A DNA stretch of 64,000 nucleotides from Cylindrotheca closterium (taxonomy: Eukaryota; Bacillariophyta; Bacillariophyceae; Bacillariales; Bacillariaceae), in assembly GCA_933822405.4 (NCBI GenBank), contig CAKOGP040000335.1, positions 567,975 to 631,974 on the forward strand, written 5' to 3'. Positions 52,960-63,590 of the stretch are shown here, in pieces. Numbering within the stretch: the first letter of the stretch is position 1; every line of letters begins with the position of its first letter. A program made the position numbers and the translations under genes. The notes beneath the pieces are model-generated. The model saw only the letters and a list, made by a program, of their open reading frames with translations. It ran no database searches and was not told the origin of the DNA.

Positions 52960-53316
52960 AGTTGGAAGTAGTATTTTTGGAGCTGGCGGACAACGTACGG
53001 ACGGCGAGAATATGACCAAAATGACCAGACCAACGGTGACATGGGCAGACCGCGTTCGCGGTTTCGCAGGTGGGATTGCCAGACCAGAGTCGCTTGGTCC
53101 CGCACATAAGAAAAAACTAGTAAATAGGTAAATCGAAGTAGCCACTGGATTGTATGAGCTGCAATGCTCATTCAATCCAGGTAACAACAAATAGATACTG
53201 GAATTAACATTCAAACAAAAGTCCTTTTATCTTTTTTAGACTAGAGGCATAGGCCTGTCTGTGTATTATAGCCCTCTCAGTAGGAGAGCTATACAGCCAG
53301 AAATTGGCCTCCAACA
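52960..53316 (+). repeat. 5' LTR (357 bp)
   Basis: Ends are AGTTGGA and TCCAACA, a short terminal inversion, with A instead of the usual T-G at the 5' terminus. Contains an A/T-rich stretch (53110-53130) that could serve as a TATA region, a 14-bp stem hairpin (53145-53180), and a segment complementary to the primer-binding position. Confidence 0.95.
53145..53180 (+). other. LTR hairpin
   Basis: CTGGATTG-T-ATGAGC, loop TGCAAT, GCTCAT-T-CAATCCAG: 14 Watson-Crick pairs with one T-T mismatch. Also present in the 3' LTR (58979-59014). Its 3' arm overlaps the sequence complementary to the PBS. Confidence 0.85.
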
Positions 53317-53330
53317 TTACCTGGATTGAA
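53317..53330 (+). other. Putative primer-binding site, complementary to the element's own LTR
   Basis: TTACCTGGATTGAA starts at the first base after the LTR, where the PBS is expected. It is the exact reverse complement of TTCAATCCAGGTAA at 53171-53184 in the LTR. It does not begin with the usual TGG that pairs with a tRNA CCA end. A host tRNA complement cannot be excluded. Confidence 0.6.
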
Positions 53331-53583
53331 AACAGGTTTTGTTGACGAACCAACGGTTGGTTACCTACTCTGCCCACGGGCACAGTCAATCGTAAACAGC
53401 ACTGCTCGCGGACTAACCATCCATAGGGACCTGGCTGGATCCAGTACCTTTCAGGGCGCAAGCCTAAGAGCATTACAGTGCGGCGGACGAGGCGAAGGAA
53501 CAGCGCGCCGGAGCCATCCGTTTTAGTGACACTTTTATTTCGTCTTGACGTTTATTTCTCTCATCAGACAAACCCGTCGGAAT

Positions 53584-56500
53584 ATGACTGCCGCTCAGAC
53601 TTCCACAGCTGGCACGAGCGGAGGCAATGATCAGCCCAGGCGTGGAGCCGCGAACAATGCGGGCAGAAACGACAATAAGAAGAGAAAGGAGATTTTCAAG
53701 GGAGATATTGAAGAGATGGGTGGTGCGGTGCTCCAGTTCCCAGACGAAAGGAATCGAGGATCCGCCGCCCAATATGAACGATTTTACATGGCGTTGAAGG
53801 ACTATATTGGCCGGGAGGTTTCAGTGGGTGCTGCCAAGTTATGGGCCAAGACCTACGTGAAGGAGATGGACCCTTCTTGGGAACCTCCAGTTCCCATCGA
53901 GCCTACAACCAACAAGAATGATGTGAAGGCTTTGCTACTCTATGAATCTGAAAAAGCAGCCTACGTCAAACACATTGGAGCTACTTGGCCCGCTGCCAAG
54001 CTGGAGATCTGGAGCACCATCATGGCCCAGTGCTCTCCCAAGCTACGCGCACACCTGCAGCAGTTGCCTTTCTACGACAAGGCCGAAAGCACCCACGATT
54101 GCATCGCGCTACTTGAAAATGCGAATGTTCTATGTGGAGGAGGCAACCTATTGGCTTTCCAGCCCCAAGCAAGAGCGGAGGCGCTCCTAGACCTAGTGCA
54201 ATACAAGCAGCTCAACGGCACACTAGACGACTACTACAACGATTTCAAGGCACGGTACGCTACGTTCAGCAGTCTTGGAGGAGATCTGACAACGAAAGAG
54301 GACACCTGGACGACTGCGAACGGCACGAAGGCATCAACCAACCAAGCATTGTTGGTGTGTCTGTTCTTGGCCAATGCCGACAGGAAGCGATTCGGAGATT
54401 GTGTGACGGATTTGCGAAACGACGCGTCGTCGAAACTAGTTCGCTATCCCGAAACACTTGCGGACGCATACACGATGCTTGGAGAATATGTTCGGAAGCA
54501 CAAGAAAAATAGCAATAACAATAATAGCGATGAATTGAATGCCTATTTGGAAATAGATCATAGTCGTCCGGAGAACGAAATTTGTTTGACGAGTACGAAA
54601 TATGAGTGGTTGATCGACTTGGCGTGGATCCTACTGGATACGGCGAGCACAGTTACGATTTTCTGCAATGCTCTCTACCTACGAGGAATGCGACAAGCAC
54701 GACACCCGACGACTATTCATACATCTGGAGGAACGATCACGGCAACATTGGAAGGATACTTGCCTTTCCTTCGCAAATGGGTTGCATTTCATCCAGATTG
54801 CCTCGCAAACATCATTTCGTTCCGGGACCTCCTTGATGCGCACCATGTGACATTGAACTCTCGTCAGTCACGTAGCTTCACGGTGCATTGCCTACGCAAT
54901 GGTACTGGTCGAACGCGCAGAAAGGTGCATTTCCGCCCCTCCGGGACCGGACTATTCTATTTCGATCCAGAAGGCGACTTAAGCGAGACTTTTAAGCGTT
55001 TCCCCGAGAGCGTGAAGCGTTTGTCGAGCATCGAACGCTCGACACACGAAATACTTAATGCCACGGTAGATGAGAATCTAAAAGCTTTTTCTGCACGTCA
55101 ACAACTGCGAATTGCGAAGGCTCGCGAGGTCTATGCTGATGTAGGGCGACCATCCTTTGCGAACTTCCTGCGCATGCTCAAGTATCGTCAGATACCGGAC
55201 GTGCCAATAACAGAAGAAGATGCGAAGAACATGATCCGCGCATATGGGCCTGACGTCCATGCACTCCGCGGGAAAACTGTTCGCAGACGACCCAGTGCCG
55301 TTCCATCCGGGAGGCGAATTTTGCCACCGGACTCCATACTTAGAGCTAATAGCCAGGTCATTATGTGTGCCGATATCTTCTTCGTCGATAGCATCCCGTT
55401 CTTATTGGCCGTATCGCGGAATCTACGTCACGTGTTCGTTGACGTTCTGCAATCTCGCGCCATGGTGAACCAGGTTCTCCCTCTACTTATGAAGTGTTTC
55501 AACAAATATGGGCTCCAGGGCTTCACTGTCCGCACTCTGCACGCTGATCCCGAGTTTGAGCCACTACGTGACGAATTAGCCAAGCCTGAACACGGTTCTG
55601 TGGACGTACATATATGTGCTCCGGGAGCACATGTTCCCGAAGCCGAACGCAACATTCGCACCGTCAAGGAGCGTGATCGCGCCACGGTTGCAAGTCTTCC
55701 CTTCCAATATTATCCAAGGGCGCTAAAAATAGCTATCGTTAAGGAATCTGCCAGATACATAAACATTCTCCCTCACGCTGATGGCGTGTCGGAGGTTTTT
55801 AGTCCCTTTGCTCTACTTGAGGGCCAGCACACGAACTACGAGAAGCACTGTAAGCTTCGCGTCGGGACGTACTGCGAAGTCCACGACGAGCCTGATCCCA
55901 CGAACACAGAGACCGTCCGCACGACCTCAGGGATTGCTCTTACCCCTACCCCGAATTTCGATGGTACCTGGGAGTTCCTCTCCCTCCAAACCGGTCGCAC
56001 CGTCGTCCGTCGTGCATGGACTGTCCTTCCAACAACCACGGACGTTATCCGTCGTGTCCACGAGCTTAGCAATTCCGACGCAGATGCAGATCCAGATGCT
56101 TTCCTCCATGAGTGGCGGCCGAACGTTCCCATCCTCGATTTGGATGATGACCAGGTTGATGTCGCGTTGCTCCCTCCCCCTGGAGGAGCGGTCCCCCAAA
56201 ACGACGACCAAGACGATTCGTCCGCCTCTTCCGACGACGACCAAGCCGATTCGTCCGAAGACAGCAGAGCTGGTGACGACAGTGAGGATGATGATGACAG
56301 TGAGGATGACAATGATTATAACAGTGATGACGACGACGACGATGATGATGACGGCAGCGACGCCCTAGAACAACAAAATAATAGTGACGAAGGTGCTCAA
56401 GAAGAGCACGCAGAAGAACAGCATGAAAATGAGACTGCGCTTTTGGTGGCGGATTTGGAGGACGCAAACGACCTTAACGAGTCAACACAGCTACTGCAGG

Positions 56501-58965
56501 CCCCATTGACATCGTTGCGTAACGATAACGATACCGACGAGAACAACACCGAAGCTACCGTCACAGAGCGCATGCAACGCGCAATCAACCGCGCAGCCGC
56601 CATAGAGCGCATGAACAATCGTTTTAATCAAACAGGGCGGTACGTAGAAGCTCTCGAGGAGTCTCCCCTATCCCCTGAAGAAGAAGTAGGAGCGCAAGAC
56701 TCTGAAAAAGCAGGAGCGGATGAAGTTGAACCAAGTGAAGAAACAGGAGCGCAATATCTAGAAGATGAACCAAGTGAAGAAACAGGAGCGCAGTATCCAG
56801 AAGAAGAGGTCACATTCGTTCCTCCAGAAGAGCAACCCCTGTTCCATGATGAAACGGAGGGACAATTAGAAAATGATAGCCTTAACATTAGCGACTCATC
56901 ATCTTTAGTGTATGAGCGCGATGACGTTGCGCTAGCACACGTGGCCAAAGAACGGCAGTTACTGTGCTGTGTCCCACGACGAATCGGACGCTTTGCGCTA
57001 GCAAAATTCCTAGAGAATGCGTATCGCGACGACAGGAAGTACTGGTGGCGTTATGTGCCGGAGAAACTACAAAACACCGCAGACGTGCACCGTTATATGC
57101 ACCTAATGTTAGGCAACCAAACATTCAACGTGCTCCTAAATCAGATGACAGCAAAATCGGGAATCAAGAAGCATGGTGAGCTGGCAATTGCTGCACTAGT
57201 TAAAGAGCTTTCGCACAATCTCCATGAAAAGGACGTCATTGAGGGGAGAATGTTTAACGAATTGACGCAAGAACAGAGAGAAAAGGCCCTACGGGCAATA
57301 GCATTAATTAAAGAAAAGCGTGACGGTCGACTAAAGGGTAGAGTAGTTGCGGACGGTCGCCCCCAGCGGGAATGGACGGATCCTGACTCCGTGTATTCGC
57401 CGACTGTCTCCTGCGAAGGGATGATACTGTCGCTTGGCATTGATGCGCATGAGAAACGTTTTGTGAGCGTTTGTGACATCGACGGGGCGTACTTACACGC
57501 ATTCATGGACGAGTTCGTACTTATGGTTTTCGAAGGAGACCTAGCGGACATGCTTGTGAAGGCATGTCCAATGTACGCGAAATATCTCCACGTGACCAAA
57601 AGCGGCAAGAAACTCCTCTACGTGCGTTTGAAACGCGCGCTGTACGGGTGCATTAAATCTGCCATGTTGTGGTGGCTCATGTTGTCGGAGTTTCTCATCA
57701 AAGATGGATTCGAATTGAACCCTTACGATTCTTGTGTGGCGAACAAGACGCTCTCCTGCGGAACCCAAATCACTATTTGCTGGTACGTGGACGACTTGAA
57801 GATTTCGTCGAAGAATGAACAAGCGGTACACGACATAATTAAAAAACTAGAAGATCGTTTCGGAGAAATGCGTAAAAGCTTCGGAAAGAAACACACATAT
57901 TTAGGAATGGAAGTGGAGTTCTGCGATGATGGTTCCGTGCGACTTAGTGTCCCGGACCACATCAAAGAATGCATCGAAGATTTCAGCGAAGACTTAGGGC
58001 GCTCTGTGGCAAACCCAGCAAGCAAGAAACTATTTCACGTGGACCCCGCGGCAGAAAGGCTTTCTGAGCCCAAGCGGAAGCTTCTGCACTCCCTGGTGCA
58101 GAAACTACTATGGGTCACGAAGCGATGCAGACCAGACATTATGGTCCCAATCGCATTTCTGACAGGACGGGTGCAAAAGGCCTCTGTAGAAGATTGGGAG
58201 AAACTCCGAAGGGTTCTCTCATATTTAAACAACACAATAGACATGCCTCTAACAATCAAGATCGATGATTTAACGATAGTGAAGACATGGGTCGACGTGG
58301 CCTTCGCGGTACACGAAGATTTCAAGTCTCACACAGGAAACATGATATCCATGGGCAAAGGCGCTTTGTATGCACGTTCCATGAAACAGAAGCTCAATAC
58401 AACAAGCACGACGGAGTCGGAAACCGTCGGCGCCAGTGACTGTCTCGGACAAACTATCTGGACTATGAACTTCCTGGAACACCAAGGCATACGTACACGC
58501 AGGAGATATTACTATCAAGATAATGAAAGCGCGATGCGTTTAGAAAAGAATGGTAGACAGTCTGCGAGCAAAAGATCGCGACACATAGACATCAGATTTT
58601 TCTTTATTAAGGATCGCATTAAGCGAGGTGACATTCACCTGCTCTATTGTCCCACGGAGGACATGCTGGCAGATTTCTTCTCCAAGCCACAACAAGGCAG
58701 CTTGTACACACGCTTCCGCGACATGGTAATGGGCATCACGCCAGTACCACCCGTGGAAGATCCTTCCTTGACTTGCCCGACATCTCAGGAGCGAGTTGGA
58801 AGTAGTATTTTTGGAGCTGGCGGACAACGTACGGACGGCGAGAATATGACCAAAATGACCAGACCAACGGTGACATGGGCAGACCGCGTTCGCGGTTTCG
58901 CAGGTGGGATTGCCAGACCAGAGTCGCTTGGTCCCGCACATAAGAAAAAACTAGTAAATAGGTAA
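53584..58965 (+). CDS. Copia Gag-Pol polyprotein, 1793 aa
   Basis: ATG at 53584 (MTAAQTSTAG); an earlier frame start is not ATG. Gag occupies about the first 310 residues and shows no CCHC zinc knuckle. Protease active site is LLDTAST (D352), with Ala in place of Gly in the usual D-T/S-G. Integrase core triad is D597 (CADIFF), D655 (LHADPEF) and E688 (PEAERN); the usual N-terminal HHCC zinc motif is not recognisable. A very acidic Asp/Ser linker follows (about residues 870-940). RT has YVDD at 1401-1404, with KGRVVADGR and CDIDGAYLHA before it. RNase H has D1571 (WVDVAF), the Glu of TTESE, and the Asp of YQDNESA. The last 56 codons lie in the 3' LTR. There are no internal stops. Confidence 0.95.
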   Translation: MTAAQTSTAGTSGGNDQPRRGAANNAGRNDNKKRKEIFKGDIEEMGGAVLQFPDERNRGSAAQYERFYMALKDYIGREVSVGAAKLWAKTYVKEMDPSWEPPVPIEPTTNKNDVKALLLYESEKAAYVKHIGATWPAAKLEIWSTIMAQCSPKLRAHLQQLPFYDKAESTHDCIALLENANVLCGGGNLLAFQPQARAEALLDLVQYKQLNGTLDDYYNDFKARYATFSSLGGDLTTKEDTWTTANGTKASTNQALLVCLFLANADRKRFGDCVTDLRNDASSKLVRYPETLADAYTMLGEYVRKHKKNSNNNNSDELNAYLEIDHSRPENEICLTSTKYEWLIDLAWILLDTASTVTIFCNALYLRGMRQARHPTTIHTSGGTITATLEGYLPFLRKWVAFHPDCLANIISFRDLLDAHHVTLNSRQSRSFTVHCLRNGTGRTRRKVHFRPSGTGLFYFDPEGDLSETFKRFPESVKRLSSIERSTHEILNATVDENLKAFSARQQLRIAKAREVYADVGRPSFANFLRMLKYRQIPDVPITEEDAKNMIRAYGPDVHALRGKTVRRRPSAVPSGRRILPPDSILRANSQVIMCADIFFVDSIPFLLAVSRNLRHVFVDVLQSRAMVNQVLPLLMKCFNKYGLQGFTVRTLHADPEFEPLRDELAKPEHGSVDVHICAPGAHVPEAERNIRTVKERDRATVASLPFQYYPRALKIAIVKESARYINILPHADGVSEVFSPFALLEGQHTNYEKHCKLRVGTYCEVHDEPDPTNTETVRTTSGIALTPTPNFDGTWEFLSLQTGRTVVRRAWTVLPTTTDVIRRVHELSNSDADADPDAFLHEWRPNVPILDLDDDQVDVALLPPPGGAVPQNDDQDDSSASSDDDQADSSEDSRAGDDSEDDDDSEDDNDYNSDDDDDDDDDGSDALEQQNNSDEGAQEEHAEEQHENETALLVADLEDANDLNESTQLLQAPLTSLRNDNDTDENNTEATVTERMQRAINRAAAIERMNNRFNQTGRYVEALEESPLSPEEEVGAQDSEKAGADEVEPSEETGAQYLEDEPSEETGAQYPEEEVTFVPPEEQPLFHDETEGQLENDSLNISDSSSLVYERDDVALAHVAKERQLLCCVPRRIGRFALAKFLENAYRDDRKYWWRYVPEKLQNTADVHRYMHLMLGNQTFNVLLNQMTAKSGIKKHGELAIAALVKELSHNLHEKDVIEGRMFNELTQEQREKALRAIALIKEKRDGRLKGRVVADGRPQREWTDPDSVYSPTVSCEGMILSLGIDAHEKRFVSVCDIDGAYLHAFMDEFVLMVFEGDLADMLVKACPMYAKYLHVTKSGKKLLYVRLKRALYGCIKSAMLWWLMLSEFLIKDGFELNPYDSCVANKTLSCGTQITICWYVDDLKISSKNEQAVHDIIKKLEDRFGEMRKSFGKKHTYLGMEVEFCDDGSVRLSVPDHIKECIEDFSEDLGRSVANPASKKLFHVDPAAERLSEPKRKLLHSLVQKLLWVTKRCRPDIMVPIAFLTGRVQKASVEDWEKLRRVLSYLNNTIDMPLTIKIDDLTIVKTWVDVAFAVHEDFKSHTGNMISMGKGALYARSMKQKLNTTSTTESETVGASDCLGQTIWTMNFLEHQGIRTRRRYYYQDNESAMRLEKNGRQSASKRSRHIDIRFFFIKDRIKRGDIHLLYCPTEDMLADFFSKPQQGSLYTRFRDMVMGITPVPPVEDPSLTCPTSQERVGSSIFGAGGQRTDGENMTKMTRPTVTWADRVRGFAGGIARPESLGPAHKKKLVNR

Positions 58966-59150
58966 ATCGAAGTAGCCACTGGATTGTATGAGCTGCAATG
59001 CTCATTCAATCCAGGTAACAACAAATAGATACTGGAATTAACATTCAAACAAAAGTCCTTTTATCTTTTTTAGACTAGAGGCATAGGCCTGTCTGTGTAT
59101 TATAGCCCTCTCAGTAGGAGAGCTATACAGCCAGAAATTGGCCTCCAACA
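58794..59150 (+). repeat. 3' LTR (357 bp)
   Basis: Same length and, by eye, same sequence as the 5' LTR. No strong polypurine tract precedes it; AGGAGCG at 58788-58794 is the nearest purine-rich stretch. The gag-pol stop lies inside it at 58963-58965. Confidence 0.95.
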
Positions 59151-59155
59151 GATAC

Positions 59156-59490
59156 ATCCGTTAAAATCATCAGCAAATATTTCATAAGCAATTCTCTCAG
59201 CGTGCGTATGTCCTTGGAATAGGGCTGCATCGTTAATGCCACAGATGACCATATTGCCATGAACAGTGAAGAGGGTTAGGGTTGGCGGCCATGTTGCCTA
59301 TATCAATGTCATACATTGTATTGTTGGTTATAGTTTTTGTTCTCAGTGTGTTAAAGGCTACAGTTTTTGTTGGTGTTGCGGCACCTATCAAAGCAGTTTT
59401 TGTTGCTGTTGCATCACCCATCAAAGCAGTTTTTGTTGGTGTTGCTGCACCCATCAAAGCAGTTTTTGTTGGTGTTGCGGCACCCATCAC
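59156..59490 (-). pseudogene. Degenerate gag-like remnant of an older retroelement, 5' part
   Basis: Minus strand. Just outside the young element the sequence reads INDAALFQGHTHAERIAYEI then FADDFNGCI, which continues the gag frame of 52300-52954 once the insertion and one target copy are removed, apart from a frameshift. Upstream in the older gene, another frame carries four 11-residue GAATPTKTALM-type repeats. This shows a nested insertion. Confidence 0.65.
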
Positions 59491-59492
59491 GG
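59361..59492. repeat. 33-bp minisatellite, four units
   Basis: Units start at 59361, 59394, 59427 and 59460 (CAGTTTTTGTTGGTGTTG...), with a partial fifth at 59513. On the minus strand each unit encodes about GAATPTKTALM, so the period preserves a reading frame. Confidence 0.9.
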
Positions 59493-60539
59493 CATTACAT
59501 CACCAGTTATTGCAGTTTTTGTCTGTGTTGCGGCATCCATTCATTATAACATTTGCCATTGGTGTTGTGTCACCCATCATAGCGTTTGTAGTACGCTCAA
59601 TGCCGTTTCGTCGTCATTGTAGTTTTCTTTTTTTTTCATTTTCATTTTCATTTCATTTTCATTTTTTGTTCATTGAATAACTTTCAGCAGTTATAGCTGG
59701 ATCTGATAGACCATGTAAATATCATCGTTACGGCGTTGTGATGTTGTTGATTTACAAAGTAGTAGCTATGATAGACGGTAGACAGTATTGTAATCAAACG
59801 TATTCTTAGAAAGAGTGTGTTCACCGTCCATCGACAGCTTTTGTAAGCAGCCGATTCATCCTTACCGCTTACAATTGTACACGTTCATATCAGTACGACG
59901 CATCTCGCATCCTATAGCACAGTCACCTTTATTTAATTGTCCTACTTGAAGTACATGCAGTCAAAACTACCAGAAGGCGGAGGAGGATAAAATTATTCCT
60001 TGCACTGCCCAATCTGAAACTCCTCCACTACAAAAGATTGACAAAAACACAAGGTCACTCCAGAAGACAAGGAGAACTCAAAAAATGGTTCACTGCGGGC
60101 GAGAAGAGGAACGGAAGGACGGAGAACATTTCAAATCATGTAGAGAGATCCGAATGCATTGGGATGTAAATACTTCTCGAGATGCCTTCGATGCCTCCAA
60201 ACACAAAACGCTTCCATGATAGATGCCCCCTGGTGACGAATGATATCATGATACATCGTCACCATCATCGTATGCAGAATGAAGGAAGTTTTCGACTTCA
60301 ACTTCCCGAATCATACAAGACTAGAATCACAATAATAGGAAGTGGAAGCAGTAACATGCTATAGAAACAATTTCATATAAACCTGATATCACTAGGCATA
60401 TTGCCAAACGTAGACGCGCCATGCGGTACAATATATTCCTCCTTTATATTACCATTGATTCATTCAAATTTGGCATCAAAGCACTACGACCCTTATTCTC
60501 GATAACGGAACGGAGCCCATCCATGCCCATCAATGGCCA
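59493..60539. other. Intergenic, low complexity
   Basis: About 1 kb. Contains a TTTTCATTTTCATTTT tract (about 59627-59670). No gene seen. Confidence 0.5.
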
Positions 60540-62587
60540 TCAATGCTTTAGTCTCTTGCTTAAGGGTGTCTCCTTTCTCTCTGGGAAGGCCGTCCATGGT
60601 CGCATGTCAAAGGCGGCTTCCCAATCATCTGGGCGTTTCTTCGGTTCTTCTCCCTCGGCTGTTTTTGATGCCCACTCATCGACAAACTGAATGGCTTCCA
60701 TCAAACGTTTCTTGTTTTCCTCTGGGCAGTTTGCAAAGTCGGGAGTATAATCCAGAGAAGAAGTGACTGCGACACCCGGCATCCATCCAAATCCGCCACC
60801 CATCTTCTTCATGTTTTCCTCCTTGGTCTTGTCAACACTCCAGTTCTTGAGAAAGTTTGCAGTTGGTTCATATCGATCTATGGCAAAGTCCACCATTCCC
60901 CATCCTTTGATTAGGTTGTGCAACCAAACCAGAAAAGTGTGATGGGTCTGGTATTTGGACTCGTAGGCATTTGGCACTCCCCGGTGCCAGGTATCCATCC
61001 ATTCCTGTCCCAATGCATCTACCATGGCTTGATTCAAACGGGTAGTGATCCTTTCTCGACGTTCGGCCAAGTCATTTGGGTTGTCCGCTAAGGCCAGAGA
61101 CGATAGAATGGGCTGGTCGAGATCACTTGGTCTCGCAGCACCCACCGTGAACGTGTGAGTCGGAGCTTTGTCATCATCAAAGGTCTCGTGTTGCCACAAC
61201 CAAATGCTTCCATATGTCATGGGTTCCATATCTGGCAAACACAAATCGCGAAGCTTGTTGGATGGCATGTACAATTTACCACCTACATCAGCAAGAAAAA
61301 AAGAAACAGAGAGAAGAAATATGACATTGTGAGCACACTGATGGTGTGGATCCATTCGTCCGTTCCTTCACCGCACAAGAACTTCATCTACATTTTTGTA
61401 GCCTCCATCATGCACTTACCCTTATCATAGACTGAAATGATAAAGATTCCCATATCTTTCTTGTGGGCCAAGCGGATATTGGAAAGATTTCCCGCTTCTT
61501 CTAGATCTCCAGAGGCAGTGTACGACCCGCACCATTGATAATGCAAGTTGACATAGTCAAAGAAGTCAGTTTCAATTGCCTTTTGAATGAGTGCGGCAGG
61601 AGCATGAGACGAGAATCCAATGTGTCGAATCTTGCCCTTTTGTTTCAATTCGGTAAGACCTTCGCACGCGTTTCCCTTTGGATTGTCAAAGAGGGCATCG
61701 TAGTCGGATTGAAGGTTGAGCCCGTGCACTGCAAAGAGATCAATGTAATCCAATTGCAACAATTTGATGCTTTGCAAGATGGCATCTCGATACGCTGCCG
61801 GGGTATTGGTTCCAACTGGAAGCTTGGTTTGAATAATGAGATCCTCACGCTTGATTTCTCCCGAGTCGAAAAGTTGCTTCAAGGCGAAACCGAGCTGCAA
61901 CTGGGAACTTCCGTATCCCTTGGCCGTCTCGATGTGAGTCACTCCACATTGGAAAGCATAACGAAGAATCTGGACCAAGTTTTCTTGGCACTCGTCTTGT
62001 ACTTGAGTCATGTCCAATACCGTGTTTGCATCGCCGCGATTCCAAGATTGTTGAAAGCGCATACATCCCAACGTGACAATAGGCATTTGCAATTCCGTCT
62101 TGCCGAATCGAACCGTCGGTACCTTTTTGGTCGTCTTTCCCTCGAGAATAGTTGCCAATTGATTGGCTTCTTCTGCCACCAATATCAATGCTGCTTCCAG
62201 CTTGGTTGGATCAGCGTTGGTGCCATTCGATCCGTATCGAAGTACGGTCGCAAAGACAATTCGTCCAATTTTGATCAATCGATCTTCTCCTGACTTTTTA
62301 TCAGAATGTGCTTGCAAGACTGTCAACAAGGACGGAGAAGCCGTTTCCAGAAAGGTTCGAGCGATTGTCGTAATGTCCTCCGTAGTTTCAGAGATTTTAC
62401 GTTTCTTGAAACTGTCGTTTTCCATTTTGGCGGTTGCCGGTGAAATGGCGGCATTTGCAGCTGCGACCAGAGATGAGGCGGAGGTTGGAATGCTACCGGT
62501 AGGAGACATGGTGGTGGTTGCTTGTACGTAGAAGGAATGCAATAGGACGAGAAAGGATAGGAGCAAGGAGATGAAGCTACTCTTCAT
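60540..62587 (-). CDS. Secreted/targeted aldo/keto reductase with a C-terminal extension
   Basis: Two exons, 62587-61420 and 61282-60540, intron at phase 1, 636 residues. Signal peptide MKSSFISLLLSFLVLLHSF. A helical N-terminal segment of about 150 residues precedes the AKR barrel, which starts with VRFGKTELQMPIVTLGCMRF. Catalytic motif is THIETAKGYGSSQLQLG (Glu in place of the usual Asp before TA; Tyr kept), then IIQTKLPV (Lys), LFAVHGLN (His) and IGFSSHAP. After DKGGKLYMPSNKL, spanning the intron, comes a region of about 240 residues with LCLPDMEPMTYGSIWLW and GWMPGVAVTSSLDYTPD; the AKR barrel ends within or before it, and the rest is unassigned. The substrate is unknown. Not closely related to the AKR-VHL protein of this window. 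Confidence 0.85.
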
Positions 62588-63590
62588 TCAGGAGCAATCA
62601 ATCAGATGATCGTATGATGCTCGATGATGGCCACTGATGTTCCAGGAATACCGGCAGTTGCGAATATAATACCGGATGAGAGGGAAATGAAATGAAACGT
62701 CAGTGATGGGTTGATTGACTCCTTCGACCAAGACTGTAGCTTCGACTTCAACTTTTATAAAATGAAGAGGAACCACTCTATTCTTTGCAACTTAAACGAT
62801 AGCGCAAGTAATGGAACATTATAGGTACAGGGTAAGGTCTGCAAATGGTGGGGAAGGCAGACATAACGTGCCGTAAAGGCTTTAAAACGAACTAAGAAGA
62901 AATATTTAGTCGACTAAGTCGAGCAGCTGAGTTGGTCGACGGAGTCGAATCAGCTAAGACATTCAGACTGTCGAATGAGTCGGAGCAAAAAGGAACCATT
63001 TTTGGTGGTCAAACTGCGACACCGTGCGACATGGAGCTACACGAAAATGTATACTATACTCTTCTTGGACATCTTCTTTGATATAAATGACTTCCAACAA
63101 TGTGTCTAGTTCTTTGGTGGCCAAATTTGGCGAGTAGTATTTAGAGGTTGAAGGTACTATTTTGGAGCAGTCGGTGTAGTCGATTTCATGTACATTTTTT
63201 ACTGGATCTACGAATGTACAGTATTGATTTGTATTGTCTGACCAGGAAACGGTTAATTTCTGACACCCAAACACCAAACCCCACCGTACATCTCAGCGTT
63301 CACGTGCACAGCCACAAAGTAGTAAGCAAAGCTGCCCTGGGAAAAGAAGACGGGCCACTTTGCAGAAAAACTATGTAGATTTGATTGTTTCTGCTTTGCA
63401 AGTACTATATATTACCACTCAAGTGTTGCATATTGGTACCTTCCCCCGTATGAAACCACAACTGTAGGCCGCCAATTCTCTAGCAGAGTCAGTCAGTCAG
63501 CAGAGCTGTACCACAATGAACTCGGAACTGAGGCAGTGGGAATTTCCCCTTTTCATTTTATTTCGTCCCCGCAATATTTAACGCGATTTC

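Larger units (their letters stand above)
52955..59155 (+). mobile_element. Intact Ty1/copia LTR retrotransposon with 5-bp target duplication
   Basis: Element 52960-59150 (6191 bp), flanked by GATAC at 52955-52959 and 59151-59155. It has two 357-bp LTRs that look identical throughout, one uninterrupted gag-pol frame, and domain order protease, integrase, RT, RNase H, as in Ty1/copia (CoDi-type diatom elements). Identical LTRs and an open frame imply very recent insertion and possible present activity. Confidence 0.95.

Noticed and set aside
55836..56368. Long frames on both strands inside gag-pol
   Set aside because: Shadows of the polyprotein, caused by the biased acidic linker codons.
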